NCBI RefSeq assembly: GCF_036621415.1
Contig: NZ_CP030941.1
Coordinates: 682,001 to 746,000, forward strand
Direction of reading: 5' to 3'
From: Nitratireductor thuwali
Lineage (GTDB): Bacteria > Pseudomonadota > Alphaproteobacteria > Rhizobiales > Rhizobiaceae
DNA: 64,000 nt
Shown here: in pieces, positions 34,933 to 43,667 of the stretch
Layout of the letters: every line of letters begins with the position of its first letter
Numbering within the stretch: the first letter of the stretch is position 1
Translations under genes and position numbers: made by a program
The notes under the pieces: model-generated
What the model saw: the letters and a program-made list of their open reading frames with translations, nothing else
What the model was told of the DNA's origin: nothing
Databases searched by the model: none

Positions 34933-35799
34933 TCAGCCGATCACGTTTACCTTCGTGTCGGTCTTTTCGAAAACCTCGTCGGGAACGAAGAAATCTCCGG
35001 CCAATGCGCCCTCCACACCGGGCGCATATTTCGAGAACTCCGTAACGCCCTCCTCACGCAGCACCAGCTCATCGATGAAGAAATTGCCGGTGCATTCGCG
35101 CGAAGGGCGCGTCAGGATCGCATGGGCTGCATCGGCCACGATCTCTGGCGAGCGGCTTATGCTGGCCATCGCCTCCCCGCCCAGGAGATTGCGCACCGCA
35201 GCGGTGTCGATCGCCGTCAGCGGCCACAGCGAATTGACGGCGATCCCGTCGCGGGCGAACTCGGCGCTCATGCCCAGCGTGCACATCGACATGCCGAACT
35301 TGGCCATGGTGTAGGCCACGTGGTTCTTGAACCATTTGGCTTTTATATCGAGCGGCGGCGCAAGATTGAGAATATGCGGATTATCCGCCTTCTTCAGATG
35401 CGGAATGCAGGTTTTGGAAACGAGGAAGGTGCCGCGCGTATTGACCTGATGCATCAGGTCGTAGCGCTTCATGTCGGTCGCCAGCGTGCCCGTGAGCTGA
35501 ATGGCGCTGGCATTGTTGATGCAGATATCGATGCCGCCGAAGGCTTCAACGGTCGCTGCGACAGCGTCGGCCACCTCCTCCTCGTGGCGAATGTCGCACA
35601 ATGCGGGAAGCGCCTTCCCACCCGCCGCCTCGATATCGGCAGCGGCCGTGTGGATTGTGCCGGGCAGTTTGGGATGCGGCTCCGCTGTCTTGGCCGCGAT
35701 CGTCACATTGGCGCCGTCGCGCGCAGCACGCAGCGCGATTGCCAGACCGATGCCGCGGCTGCCGCCGGAAATGAACAGTGTTTTGCCCTTGAGCGACAT
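34933..35799 (-). CDS. SDR-family oxidoreductase, HSDL2-like
   Basis: 288-residue short-chain dehydrogenase resembling the N-terminal domain of HSDL2. Start at 35799 (MSLKGKTLF) after GGGAGGA. Cofactor motif SGGSRGIGLAIAL, INNASAIQLTG, and Tyr-x3-Lys in AYTMAKFGMSM are present. The segment before it reads HILNLAPPLDIKAKW, where relatives I recall have ILNxSPPL, so the usual catalytic-serine region carries Ala. Substrate unknown. Same strand as the sugar transporter, 257 bases upstream of it; membership of that operon is unclear. Confidence 0.85.
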   Translation of the reverse strand: MSLKGKTLFISGGSRGIGLAIALRAARDGANVTIAAKTAEPHPKLPGTIHTAAADIEAAGGKALPALCDIRHEEEVADAVAATVEAFGGIDICINNASAIQLTGTLATDMKRYDLMHQVNTRGTFLVSKTCIPHLKKADNPHILNLAPPLDIKAKWFKNHVAYTMAKFGMSMCTLGMSAEFARDGIAVNSLWPLTAIDTAAVRNLLGGEAMASISRSPEIVADAAHAILTRPSRECTGNFFIDELVLREEGVTEFSKYAPGVEGALAGDFFVPDEVFEKTDTKVNVIG

Positions 35800-35877
35800 G
35801 CCGCGTCCTCCCTGTCTGCGCAAGCCCTGCGGACTCGCAGAACCTCCATGCAAATTAGGCTGACTTTTACGTTAACG

Positions 35878-36579
35878 TCAACCGGTAGCCTTCAACTCCG
35901 AGACCCCACCATGGGCGGCCGACCAATTCAACGGATCGCTGAGAAAGCTCTCGACCTGCGCCAGCGTCTGCGCGTCGAAGCGCCCTTCCTTGCGGCAGAC
36001 CGCCAATATGTCCCACCATGTCGTGAGATGGTGGAGCCGCATGCCCGCAGCTTCCAACCGCTTCGGCGTATCGGGAAAGATGTCGTAGTAGAACACCGCG
36101 AACGTGTCGGTGACGGTAGCCCCCGCCTTGCCGACTGCCTCGGCGAATTTCAGCTTGCTGCCGCCGTCGGTCGTCAAATCCTCGACCAGCAGCACCCGCG
36201 CGCCCTCCGCCAGATTGCCCTCGATCTGGGCATCACGGCCGAAGCCCTTTGGCTTCTTGCGGACATAGAGCATCGGCAGCCCCAGCCTGTCCGAAAGCCA
36301 CGCCGCGAAGGGAATGCCCGCCGTCTCGCCGCCCGCCACCGCGTCGAACTGCTCGAAACCGGCTTGCCGCAGGATCACAGACGCTCCGAAATCGATCACC
36401 GCCGAACGGATACGCGGATAGGAGATCAGTTTACGGCAGTCGATATAGACCGGGCTGGCGATGCCCGAGGTAAAGGTGAACGGCTTGTCCGCCCTGAAAT
36501 GCACCGCCTTGATTTCCAGAAGCATCTTGGCGACTGTCTCGGCGATCAGTGCCTCGTCGGGGAAAGTATTGGCGAACAT
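35878..36579 (-). CDS. pyrE: Orotate phosphoribosyltransferase
   Basis: Converts orotate and PRPP to OMP in de novo pyrimidine synthesis. 233 residues with [49 protein letters not shown] and the PRPP-binding loop [21 protein letters not shown]. The C-terminal tail ([20 protein letters not shown]) is the longer alphaproteobacterial form. Follows pyrC on the same strand. Confidence 0.95.
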   Translation of the reverse strand: MFANTFPDEALIAETVAKMLLEIKAVHFRADKPFTFTSGIASPVYIDCRKLISYPRIRSAVIDFGASVILRQAGFEQFDAVAGGETAGIPFAAWLSDRLGLPMLYVRKKPKGFGRDAQIEGNLAEGARVLLVEDLTTDGGSKLKFAEAVGKAGATVTDTFAVFYYDIFPDTPKRLEAAGMRLHHLTTWWDILAVCRKEGRFDAQTLAQVESFLSDPLNWSAAHGGVSELKATG

Positions 36580-36605
36580 GGGCTGGCTCTCTGCTGGGCG
36601 TCTCT

Positions 36606-36650
36606 AGAGCAATCCCGGGGAAAGCGGTCATCCGCACGGAATTGCGTAAA
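36606..36650. repeat. Degenerate rhizobial intergenic repeat between pyrC and pyrE
   Basis: TAGAGCAATCCCGGGGAAAG... to CGGAATTGCGTAAAAA. GCAATCCCG (36609-36617) pairs imperfectly with CGGAATTGC (36637-36645). The TCTAGAGCA...GGAATTGCGTA framing is one I recall from a palindromic element scattered through Rhizobiales genomes. Confidence in the family is moderate since only one copy is in view. Confidence 0.5.
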
Positions 36651-36687
36651 AAAGGCAAACGCCCTTCGCTACCAGCATTAGGCGCGC

Positions 36688-37752
36688 CTAGGAAGCATTC
36701 TCCGCCACTTTCCAGTGGATGGGAAACATGGGATCGAAGACCGTGATGGTCTCGCCGTCCGCTTCGATGCTTCTCGGCATCTCAACCGGCATGTCCTGCC
36801 GTTCCAGCGTCAAGCGCTGCTCATTGGCCGGCAGGCCGTAGAAGGAAGGCCCGTGGAGCGAGGTAAAGCCCTCCAGCCGGTCGAGTGCTTCCTCCTCCTC
36901 GAACACATGGGCAAGGCAGGCCATGGTGTTGGGCGCGGTGAATATGCCGGCGCAGCCGCAGGCGGTTTCCTTCAGCTTGTCGACATGCGGCGCCGAATCC
37001 GTGCCGAGGAAAAATCGCTTATCGCCTGAGGTCGCTGCCTGCCGCAGCGCCTGCCTGTGCGTCTCGCGCTTGGCAACCGGCAGGCAGTAATAGTGCGGCC
37101 GGATGCCGCCGGCCAGGATGGCGTTCCGGTTGATGATGAGGTGGTGGGTGGTGATCGTCGCCCCCAAGCGTTCGTCCTGCGCGCGCGCGAACTCGACGCC
37201 GTCCTTCGTCGTGATGTGCTCCATCACGATCTTCAGTTCCGGCAGCCGCTGGCGCAGCGGCGCCAGCACGCGGTCGATGAACACGGCCTCGCGGTCGAAA
37301 ATGTCGATCGCCGGGTCGGTTACTTCCCCGTGCACGCACAGGGGTAGGCCGATATGCGCCATGCGCTCCAGAACGGGCATGACCTTCCCGACATCCCGCA
37401 CGCCGCTCTGTGAATTGGTCGTGGCGCCGGCCGGATAAAGCTTCACCGCATGGACGAGCCCATCGGCAAAAGCCGATTCAACATCATCGGCTTGCGTGGT
37501 TTCGGTGAGGTAGAGCGTCATCAGCGGCTGAAAGCCGCTCCCGGCCGGCAGCGCCGCCAATATCCGCTCCCGATACGCCGCCGCATCGCGGGCGGTCGCC
37601 ACCGGCGGCACGAGATTGGGCATGATGATGGCACGGCCAAAATGCGCGGCCGAATGCGGCGCGACGGCCTTCAGTACCGCGCCGTCGCGCAGGTGCAGGT
37701 GCCAGTCGTCCGGCTTGCGTATGGTCAGCGTCTTCATAGGTACCAGAGACAT
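36688..37752 (-). CDS. pyrC: Dihydroorotase, class II (PyrC type)
   Basis: Cyclises carbamoyl-aspartate to dihydroorotate. 354 residues from ATG 37752; ATG 37737 is also possible and a much longer frame is unlikely. Metal-binding HxH in [26 protein letters not shown] with the carboxylated Lys, [26 protein letters not shown] and [15 protein letters not shown] with the metal Asp, all class II signatures. Neighbour of pyrE; carA and carB are further along in the window. Confidence 0.95.
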   Translation of the reverse strand: MSLVPMKTLTIRKPDDWHLHLRDGAVLKAVAPHSAAHFGRAIIMPNLVPPVATARDAAAYRERILAALPAGSGFQPLMTLYLTETTQADDVESAFADGLVHAVKLYPAGATTNSQSGVRDVGKVMPVLERMAHIGLPLCVHGEVTDPAIDIFDREAVFIDRVLAPLRQRLPELKIVMEHITTKDGVEFARAQDERLGATITTHHLIINRNAILAGGIRPHYYCLPVAKRETHRQALRQAATSGDKRFFLGTDSAPHVDKLKETACGCAGIFTAPNTMACLAHVFEEEEALDRLEGFTSLHGPSFYGLPANEQRLTLERQDMPVEMPRSIEADGETITVFDPMFPIHWKVAENAS

Positions 37753-37829
37753 AACGGGATTCGCCTCGGGCGCAACATCTTTCCTGGGTCGAGGGCGGTG
37801 ACCTTTCAAACAACTATCTCGACCAAGCC

Positions 37830-37856
37830 TGTCGGAATGGGGCATGTTCACCCGTC
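37830..37856 (+). promoter_or_regulatory. Candidate ECF42-type promoter, first YCII gene and sigma factor
   Basis: TGTCGGA (37830-37836), 16-base spacer, CGTC (37853-37856), 27 bases before the first DGPF/YCII gene. The same pair with the same spacing occurs at 39573 and 42528. ECF42 promoters are described, as I recall, with TGTCGA and CG(A/T)C elements. Confidence 0.65.
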
Positions 37857-37882
37857 TTTCAAACGACAGGAGAGTTCCAGCA

Positions 37883-38269
37883 ATGCTGTATGCCATTCTT
37901 TGCTACCATGATGAGGACGTTGTCGAATCCTGGACCAAGGAAGAAGACGACGCTGTTCTGGCAAAGCGCCACAAGGTCCAGCAGGCGCTCGTGGACGAGG
38001 GTCGGATGGGCCCCTCCATCCGCCTCGTGCCTACCACCGCTGCCACCACCATCCGCGCATCGGGCAACGAGCAGATCGTCATCGACGGGCCTTTTGCTGA
38101 GACCAAGGAACAGCTCCTCGGCTTCTACATCGTCGACTGCAGGAATCTGGAAGAAGTGATCGATTTCGCCAAGCGGATGAAGGAGGGCGAATCCTGCACC
38201 TTCGAAATCCGCCCCATACGCATTTTCAATACGGGCGAGTTGCCCGAAAAAGTAGAGGTTGCCGGATGA
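37883..38269 (+). CDS. DGPF/YCII-family protein
   Basis: 128-residue small cytoplasmic protein of the YCII/DGPF fold ([17 protein letters not shown]; the name-giving [21 protein letters not shown]-terminal [12 protein letters not shown]). Such proteins are the standard genetic partners of ECF42 sigma factors, with unproved biochemical function. Start at 37883 with AGGAG. Overlaps the sigma-factor start by four bases (ATGA). Confidence 0.9.
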   Translation: MLYAILCYHDEDVVESWTKEEDDAVLAKRHKVQQALVDEGRMGPSIRLVPTTAATTIRASGNEQIVIDGPFAETKEQLLGFYIVDCRNLEEVIDFAKRMKEGESCTFEIRPIRIFNTGELPEKVEVAG

Positions 38270-39531
38270 ACGATGTTGCCTGGATCGAGAAAGCGCTCAC
38301 GGCGGCCCGCCCCCAGGCCATGGCCGCGCTGCTGCGCTACTTCCGAGATCTCGACCGGGCCGAAGAAGCATTCCAGGAGGCCTGCCTGCGCGCCATGAAG
38401 ACCTGGCCCGAAAAGGGTCCGCCGCGCGATCCGGCCGCCTGGCTCATCTTCGTCGGGCGCAATGCTGCGCTCGACGCCGTGCGCCGCGAGGCGCGCAACA
38501 CGCAGCTCCCCTCCGACGACGTCCTGTCCGACCTTGACGACGCAGAGGCCGGCATGGCGGAGCGGCTGGACGATGCCCACTACCGCGACGACATTCTGCG
38601 CCTCATGTTCATCTGCTGCCATCCGGACCTTCCTGCCACCCAGCAGATCGCGCTCGCCTTGCGCATCGTCTCGGGCCTTTCCGTGCGGGAAATCGCCAGC
38701 GCTTTCCTGGCCAACGAAAAGGCGGTGGAACAGCGCATCACCCGCGCCAAACGCCGCGTGGCCGATGCCAGTATCCCCTACGCCACGCCTAGCCCCGCCG
38801 AACGCGCCGAACGCCTGGGCGCGGTTGCCGCCATGATCTATCTCGTCTTCAACGAGGGCTATTCGGCCAGCGGCGGCGAGGCGCACATCAAGACGCAGCT
38901 TTGCGACGAGGCCATCCGCCTTGCCCGCCTCCTGCTGCGGCTTTTCCCGACCGAACCGGAGATCATGGGCCTTCTGGCCCTCATGCTCCTCAACCATGCG
39001 CGCACCCCTGCGCGCCTGGACGACGACGGCCAGATCGTCCTTCTGGAGGATCAGGACCGCTCCCTGTGGAACAGCAATTTCATCGCCGAGGGCATCGCCT
39101 TGGTCGACAAGGCGATGCGCCACCGCGAGCCCGGTCCCTATCAGATCCAGGCCGCCATCGCCGCCCTCCACGCCCATGCCAAGACCGCCGCCGAGACCGA
39201 CTGGCGGGAGATTGAACTCCTGTACCGCATGCTGGAGCGCCTGCAGCCCTCGCCGGTGGTGACGCTCAATCGCGCCGTTGCCGTCTTCAAGGCGCAGGGT
39301 GCCGCCCCCGCGCTCGAACTCGTCGAACCACTCGAGGAGAGGCTGTCGAACTACTTCTATTTCCACGGACTGCGCGGCGCGCTGCTCCAGGAACTCGGGC
39401 GGGACAAGGACGCCCGCATCTCGTTCGACAAGGCCATATCGCTGGCCCGTACGCCGGCCGAAGCCAGCCACATCCGGCAACATATAGACCGGCTGGCGGG
39501 CGACGGCGCGAAGCGGCAGGAGGCAGGATAG
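38266..39531 (+). CDS. ECF sigma factor with C-terminal TPR-like extension (ECF42 type)
   Basis: 421-residue sigma factor. Region 2 at about 15-80 (ALLRYFRDLDRAEEAFQEAC, AWLIFVGRNAALDAVRR), region 4 at about 110-165 (QIALALRIVSGLSVREIASA, NEKAVEQRITRAKRRVAD), then the ECF42 hallmark IYLVFNEGYSASGGE and a helical extension to the C terminus (LLALMLLNHARTPARLDD, YLYRMLERL-like and VVTLNRAVAVFKAQG). No anti-sigma factor is adjacent; ECF42 proteins are thought to be regulated through their own extension. Cotranscribed with the DGPF gene before it. Confidence 0.93.
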   Translation: MNDVAWIEKALTAARPQAMAALLRYFRDLDRAEEAFQEACLRAMKTWPEKGPPRDPAAWLIFVGRNAALDAVRREARNTQLPSDDVLSDLDDAEAGMAERLDDAHYRDDILRLMFICCHPDLPATQQIALALRIVSGLSVREIASAFLANEKAVEQRITRAKRRVADASIPYATPSPAERAERLGAVAAMIYLVFNEGYSASGGEAHIKTQLCDEAIRLARLLLRLFPTEPEIMGLLALMLLNHARTPARLDDDGQIVLLEDQDRSLWNSNFIAEGIALVDKAMRHREPGPYQIQAAIAALHAHAKTAAETDWREIELLYRMLERLQPSPVVTLNRAVAVFKAQGAAPALELVEPLEERLSNYFYFHGLRGALLQELGRDKDARISFDKAISLARTPAEASHIRQHIDRLAGDGAKRQEAG

Positions 39532-39572
39532 CCGCGATCGCGCCGGGTGGTGGCAGTTTTGCAAATAAGGAA

Positions 39573-39599
39573 TGTCGGACAAGCCCGCCGCCATCCGTC
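39573..39599 (+). promoter_or_regulatory. Candidate ECF42-type promoter, second YCII gene
   Basis: TGTCGGA (39573-39579), 16-base spacer, CGTC (39596-39599), 34 bases before the second DGPF/YCII gene. Identical in both elements and spacing to the site at 37830. Confidence 0.65.
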
Positions 39600-39632
39600 C
39601 TCTGGCCGCACACGGAAACCAAGGAGGCACCC

Positions 39633-39989
39633 ATGCGGTACGTATGTCTTGTCTACGGCGACGGAACGGCAATCGAGACCCTGCCGGAAGACGAAAAGCG
39701 GAAGCTCGATCGCGATTCCATCGCCTATGACGAGGTCCTTGAACAAGCCGGCCATTTGATCGCCGCCGACGCCCTGGAATCGGTTTCCCGGGCAACCTGC
39801 CTGCGCACGCGCGGCGGCAAGATTGTCAGTACCGATGGTCCCTTCGCCGAATCCAAGGAACAATTGCTGGGCTTCCTTTTGATCGAGGCGAAGGATCGGG
39901 AGGAAGCCATCACCCTTGCCTCGAAGGTGCCCATGGTCCGCTACGGCACGATCGAAGTCCGCGCGACCCACTATATCGAGGCCGACTGA
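39633..39989 (+). CDS. Second DGPF/YCII-family protein
   Basis: 118 residues: MRYVCLVYGDGTAIETLP, STDGPFAESKEQLLGFLLIE, YGTIEVRATHYIEAD. A paralogue of the protein at 37883 with the same core motif. AAGGAGG lies seven bases upstream. Its own promoter-like element suggests it is a separate member of the ECF42 regulon. Confidence 0.9.
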   Translation: MRYVCLVYGDGTAIETLPEDEKRKLDRDSIAYDEVLEQAGHLIAADALESVSRATCLRTRGGKIVSTDGPFAESKEQLLGFLLIEAKDREEAITLASKVPMVRYGTIEVRATHYIEAD

Positions 39990-40013
39990 CAAGACCAAAA
40001 AGTTGGCCCGAAA

Positions 40014-40041
40014 AATGTAGGACCCGCACTCCCGCCGCACG
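40014..40041 (+). promoter_or_regulatory. Candidate ECF42-type promoter (variant), DUF899 gene
   Basis: TGTAGGA (40014-40020), 17-base spacer, CGTC (40038-40041), 50 bases before the DUF899 gene. One base and one spacer position differ from the two perfect sites upstream. Confidence 0.5.
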
Positions 40042-40090
40042 TCCTCCGGCAGTCGCATCAGGCGACGCTTACAGTGAAAGGAGAAGGAGA

Positions 40091-40807
40091 ATGCAGAACA
40101 AGACCGTTTCCCGAGAAGAATGGCTTACCGCCCGCAAAGAACTTCTGACCAGGGAGAAGCAGGCTTCGCGCCTGCGCGACGAGATAGCAGCCGAGCGCCG
40201 CGCCCTGCCCTGGGTGAAGATCGACAAGGAATACGTCTTCGACACGCCGCAAGGCCGCCAGACGCTCGCCGAACTGTTCGATGGCCGCAGCCAGCTCATC
40301 GTCCAGCATTTCATGTTTGCGCCGGACTGGAATGCCGGCTGCCCCGGCTGCTCCTTCGAGGCCGACCATGTCGACGGCCCGCGTCAGCACTTCCTGCACA
40401 AGGGCGTCACCTTTGTCGCGGTGTCCCGCGCGCCGATCGCCAGGATCGAAGCCTATCGAAAGCGCATGGGCTGGTCCTTTCCCTGGGTCTCGTCCGGCGA
40501 CAGTGATTTCAACTATGACTTCAACGTTGCCTTTCGGAAGCAGGACCTGGAGCAAGGCAAAGCGATCTACAACTACGAGGTCATCAAGGATCCCGGCCTC
40601 GACGACCTTCCGGGCCTCAGCGTCTTCTACAAAGACCGCGATGGCGCCGTGTTCCATACCTATTCCACCTATGCGCGCGGCGGCGAGGAACTGCTGGGCG
40701 CATTGATGTATCTCGACCTGACGCCGATCGGCCGCGACGAGAAGACCCCGCTCGACTGGGTGCACCGTCACGACGAGTATCCGGCTCTGCAGAAGGCAGC
40801 TTCCTGA
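40091..40807 (+). CDS. DUF899-family thioredoxin-like protein
   Basis: 238 residues. REEWLTARKELLTREKQASRLRDEIAAERR is the typical start, VKIDKEYVFDTPQGRQTLAELF follows, then FMFAPDWNAGCPGCSFEADHV with a CxxC pair in thioredoxin position, and VFYKDRDGAVFHTYSTYARG near the end. Possibly a redox enzyme; no activity established that I know. Frequently found next to ECF42 sigma factors, as here. Confidence 0.88.
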   Translation: MQNKTVSREEWLTARKELLTREKQASRLRDEIAAERRALPWVKIDKEYVFDTPQGRQTLAELFDGRSQLIVQHFMFAPDWNAGCPGCSFEADHVDGPRQHFLHKGVTFVAVSRAPIARIEAYRKRMGWSFPWVSSGDSDFNYDFNVAFRKQDLEQGKAIYNYEVIKDPGLDDLPGLSVFYKDRDGAVFHTYSTYARGGEELLGALMYLDLTPIGRDEKTPLDWVHRHDEYPALQKAAS

Positions 40808-40962
40808 CAGAGCGCTGGCAGGAGGCCTGTGCCATAAGCGGTTTGGGTCGCCGGCATGCGCTTGCTTCGCCGGCGACCCATCATCGATACTCGGCGTGTC
40901 AGCACGGCCATCACTCGCCGACGGCCATCCCTCGTCGGCAGCGTCTCTGGAAGGATCTTGTG

Positions 40963-42510
40963 ATGAACCACGCTCATGAAGCACCGCGCGCGGGCCGGCG
41001 CGAATGGATCGGTCTGGCCGTCCTGGCCCTGCCCTGCCTGCTCTATTCGATGGACATGACAGTCCTGAATTTGGCGATACCCGCGCTCAGCGCCGATCTG
41101 AAACCAACGAGCTCTCAGCTCCTCTGGATCGTCGACATCTACGGTTTCCTCGTAGCCGGCTCCCTCATCGTCATGGGCACGCTCGGCGATCGGATAGGCC
41201 GGCGCAAGCTCTTGCTCATCGGCGCCACCGCCTTCGGCGTCGCCTCTGCCTTCGCGGCCTTCGCCACCAGCGCGGAGATGCTCATCGCAGCCCGCGCCAT
41301 TCTCGGCGTAGCCGCGGCCACGCTCGCACCGTCGACCCTTTCGCTGCTGCGCAACATGTTCCACGACCCGAAGGAGCGCACCTTCGCCATCGGCATCTGG
41401 ATTTCCAGCTATTCCGCAGGCGCGGCAATCGGCCCGCTGGTGGGCGGAGTTCTCCTGGCCTCCTTCTGGTGGGGGTCGGTTTTTCTGATCGCCGTGCCGG
41501 TGATGCTCCTGCTTCTGGCCGTCGCGCCCTTCCTGCTGCCGGAGTTCCGTGACGAAGAGGCGGGCAACCTCGACATTGTCAGCGCCGTCCTTTCCCTGTC
41601 GGCGGTCCTTACCGTCATCTACGGCGTCAAACATCTGGCCGAGCACGGGCCGGGGCTGGTACCGCTCGTCTTCACGCTGGCCGGTCTCTGCCTCGGCGTG
41701 GTCTTCTTCCGCCGGCAGAAGCGGCTTGCCGACCCGATGATCGACGTCAGCCTGTTCCGTAAGCCAGCCTTCAACGCTGCGCTCGCGACGAATCTCCTTA
41801 GCCTGTTCATCGCCTTCGGAGCCTTCCTCTTCATCGCCCAATATCTGCAACTGGTGCTGGGGCTCACCCCGCTTGAAGCCGGCATCTGGTCGCTGCCGTC
41901 CAGCCTCGCCTTCATCGCCGGCTCGATGATGACCTCGGCCCTGACTGCAAGAATGCAGCCGGCAACCGTGATGGTCGGAGGCCTTCTGATCGCTGCGACT
42001 GGCTTTGCGACTTTGGCCTGGGCCGCGCTTGCGGCCGATCTTGTAATGATCGTGCTGGCATTCACGGTGTTCGCGCTGGGCCTCGCCCCCGTTTTCACCC
42101 TGACCACCGATCTCATCGTCGGCAGTGCGCCGCCGGAGCGCGCGGGCGCCGCTTCGGCCATGTCGGAAACCAGCGCGGAACTGGGCGGTGCGCTGGGGAT
42201 TGCCGTGCTCGGCAGCCTGGTCACGGCCGTCTACCGCAGCACGATGAACGCCGATGCACTGCCCGGCGTACCCGGCCCGCTGACCGAGGCGGCGCGCGAC
42301 ACGCTGGGCGGCGCGGTCGCCGTCGCGGCCGAACTGCCTGCCGGACCGGCAGCCGTGCTGATCGATACGGCGCGGGCGGCGTTCACCAGCGGCCTGGTCG
42401 CCGCCTCCGTCGCCGCCGCGCTCATCGCCATCGCAACCGCGCTCCTCATAGCGCGCATGTTTCGCCTCAAGGGAAGTCCGGACAGGAGCGCGGCCGCTGC
42501 TGCGGAATGA
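40963..42510 (+). CDS. MFS drug exporter, DHA2 (14-span) family
   Basis: 515-residue inner-membrane proton-coupled exporter. Start at 40963 (MNHAHEAPRA) with GGAAGGA upstream. Family motifs: LLYSMDMTVLNLAIPALSADL in span 1, SLIVMGTLGDRIGRRKLLLIG (motif A), GIWISSYSAGAAIGPLVGG (motif C-like), and 14 hydrophobic segments. Resembles SmvA/QacA/LfrA-type multidrug exporters. A weaker promoter-like TGTCAGC-N15-CGAC at 40897 lies upstream, so it may belong to the ECF42 regulon. Confidence 0.9.
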   Translation: MNHAHEAPRAGRREWIGLAVLALPCLLYSMDMTVLNLAIPALSADLKPTSSQLLWIVDIYGFLVAGSLIVMGTLGDRIGRRKLLLIGATAFGVASAFAAFATSAEMLIAARAILGVAAATLAPSTLSLLRNMFHDPKERTFAIGIWISSYSAGAAIGPLVGGVLLASFWWGSVFLIAVPVMLLLLAVAPFLLPEFRDEEAGNLDIVSAVLSLSAVLTVIYGVKHLAEHGPGLVPLVFTLAGLCLGVVFFRRQKRLADPMIDVSLFRKPAFNAALATNLLSLFIAFGAFLFIAQYLQLVLGLTPLEAGIWSLPSSLAFIAGSMMTSALTARMQPATVMVGGLLIAATGFATLAWAALAADLVMIVLAFTVFALGLAPVFTLTTDLIVGSAPPERAGAASAMSETSAELGGALGIAVLGSLVTAVYRSTMNADALPGVPGPLTEAARDTLGGAVAVAAELPAGPAAVLIDTARAAFTSGLVAASVAAALIAIATALLIARMFRLKGSPDRSAAAAAE

Positions 42511-42527
42511 AAAGAAACTCCGACGCC

Positions 42528-42554
42528 TGTCGGATTCCTTCAAACGTGTGCGTC
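42528..42554 (+). promoter_or_regulatory. Candidate ECF42-type promoter, VOC gene
   Basis: TGTCGGA (42528-42534), 16-base spacer, CGTC (42551-42554), 52 bases before the VOC-family gene. Third exact copy in this 5-kb stretch. Confidence 0.65.
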
Positions 42555-42605
42555 TTGATCAGGACCGGTGGATACGGTCGGAACCTGCCATGAAAGGAAC
42601 CAGCA

Positions 42606-43019
42606 ATGTCGGCCATGGAACAAACCCAGGAAATGCCGGAAACCAAGGGGGGCGTCGTCGCCTATCTATCCGTCGACGGCGCCGCCAAGGCGGCCGAGTT
42701 CTACGCGAAGGCGTTCGGGGCGGAGCAGGTCTTCGCCTATCCGCCCGACGAGAAGGGGCGCACCATGCATGTGCATCTCTACATCAACGGCAGTTCCGTC
42801 ATGCTGTCAGACTTCTACCCCGAGCATGGCCATGCATTCGAGAAGCCGCAGGGCTTCACCATGCATCTCATCGTCGACGACATCGACGCATGGTGGGAAC
42901 ATGTGTCCAACACCGAGGGCATGAAAGTCGAACTGCCCTTGCAGAAAATGTTCTGGGGTGACCGCTACGCGACGCTGCGCGACCCCTTCGGCGTTCTGTG
43001 GGCGCTGGTAGGCAAGTAG
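42606..43019 (+). CDS. VOC-family (PhnB/glyoxalase-like) protein
   Basis: 137 residues with the beta-alpha-beta-beta-beta modules of the VOC superfamily: VVAYLSVDGAAKAAEFYAKAF, VHLYINGSSVMLSDFYPEHG, TMHLIVDDIDAWWEHVSN and DRYATLRDPFGVLWALVGK. Closest to the PhnB subgroup often co-occurring with ECF42 sigma factors. Metal-dependent enzyme or binding protein; substrate unknown. AAAGGA upstream of the start. Confidence 0.85.
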   Translation: MSAMEQTQEMPETKGGVVAYLSVDGAAKAAEFYAKAFGAEQVFAYPPDEKGRTMHVHLYINGSSVMLSDFYPEHGHAFEKPQGFTMHLIVDDIDAWWEHVSNTEGMKVELPLQKMFWGDRYATLRDPFGVLWALVGK

Positions 43020-43202
43020 GTCCCCCGCCGCCGCGCCCTTCCTCCCGGCGCGGCGGCTCCTCAAAAAAATCGGACCCGGCGGGTTTACATCGCAGCCTCA
43101 TGCCCTACCCTCGATCGACATCCGCTTGCGGGCGGACGTTCGATGGCGCGCGCATGAGCCGCACGCCCGACATTCAACCCCAGGAACGATTGAGAACATC
43201 AT

Positions 43203-43667
43203 ATGAGCGAGGCAAAGAGCGGCGACGTCGTACGCGTTCACTATACGGGCAAGCTGGAAGACGGCACCGAGTTCGACTCCTCGGTGGGCCGGGATCCGCT
43301 GGAGTTCCAACTGGGCGGCGGCCAGATCATCCCGGGTCTGGAAAAGCAGGTCGAAGGTATGAATATCGGCGAGAAGTCGACGGTGACGATCCCTGCCGAT
43401 CAGGCCTACGGCCCTCGCGACGAGCGCCAGATCCAGACTGTGCCGCGCGAAGCCTTCCCGACAGACCTCGACCTGAAGCTGGGTGCCAGCCTGCAGGCCA
43501 CCACACCGGAAGGCCGTCAGATCCCGCTGACCGTGGTCGATATGAACGATCAGGAAGTGACCGTCGATGCCAACCACCCGCTCGCCGGGCATGATCTGGT
43601 CTTTGACGTGGAGTTGGTCGAGATCGTAGGCCGAGCCGACCAAGCCGCACCAGCACCCCAGCAGTAG
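43203..43667 (+). CDS. FKBP-type peptidyl-prolyl cis-trans isomerase, SlyD/SlpA-like
   Basis: 154-residue cytoplasmic prolyl isomerase. FKBP part: VVRVHYTGKLEDGTEFDSS, PLEFQLGGGQIIPGLEKQVEGM and the C-terminal DLVFDVELVEI. An inserted IF (chaperone) domain, YGPRDERQIQTVPREAFP to VDANHPLAGH, places it in the SlyD/SlpA group. It lacks the His-rich tail of E. coli SlyD and ends AAPAPQQ. Confidence 0.93.
   Translation: MSEAKSGDVVRVHYTGKLEDGTEFDSSVGRDPLEFQLGGGQIIPGLEKQVEGMNIGEKSTVTIPADQAYGPRDERQIQTVPREAFPTDLDLKLGASLQATTPEGRQIPLTVVDMNDQEVTVDANHPLAGHDLVFDVELVEIVGRADQAAPAPQQ

Noticed and set aside
43068..43094. AATCGGA-N16-CGCA upstream of the FKBP gene as another ECF42 promoter
   Set aside because: Mismatches in both elements; FKBP genes are not usual members of that regulon.
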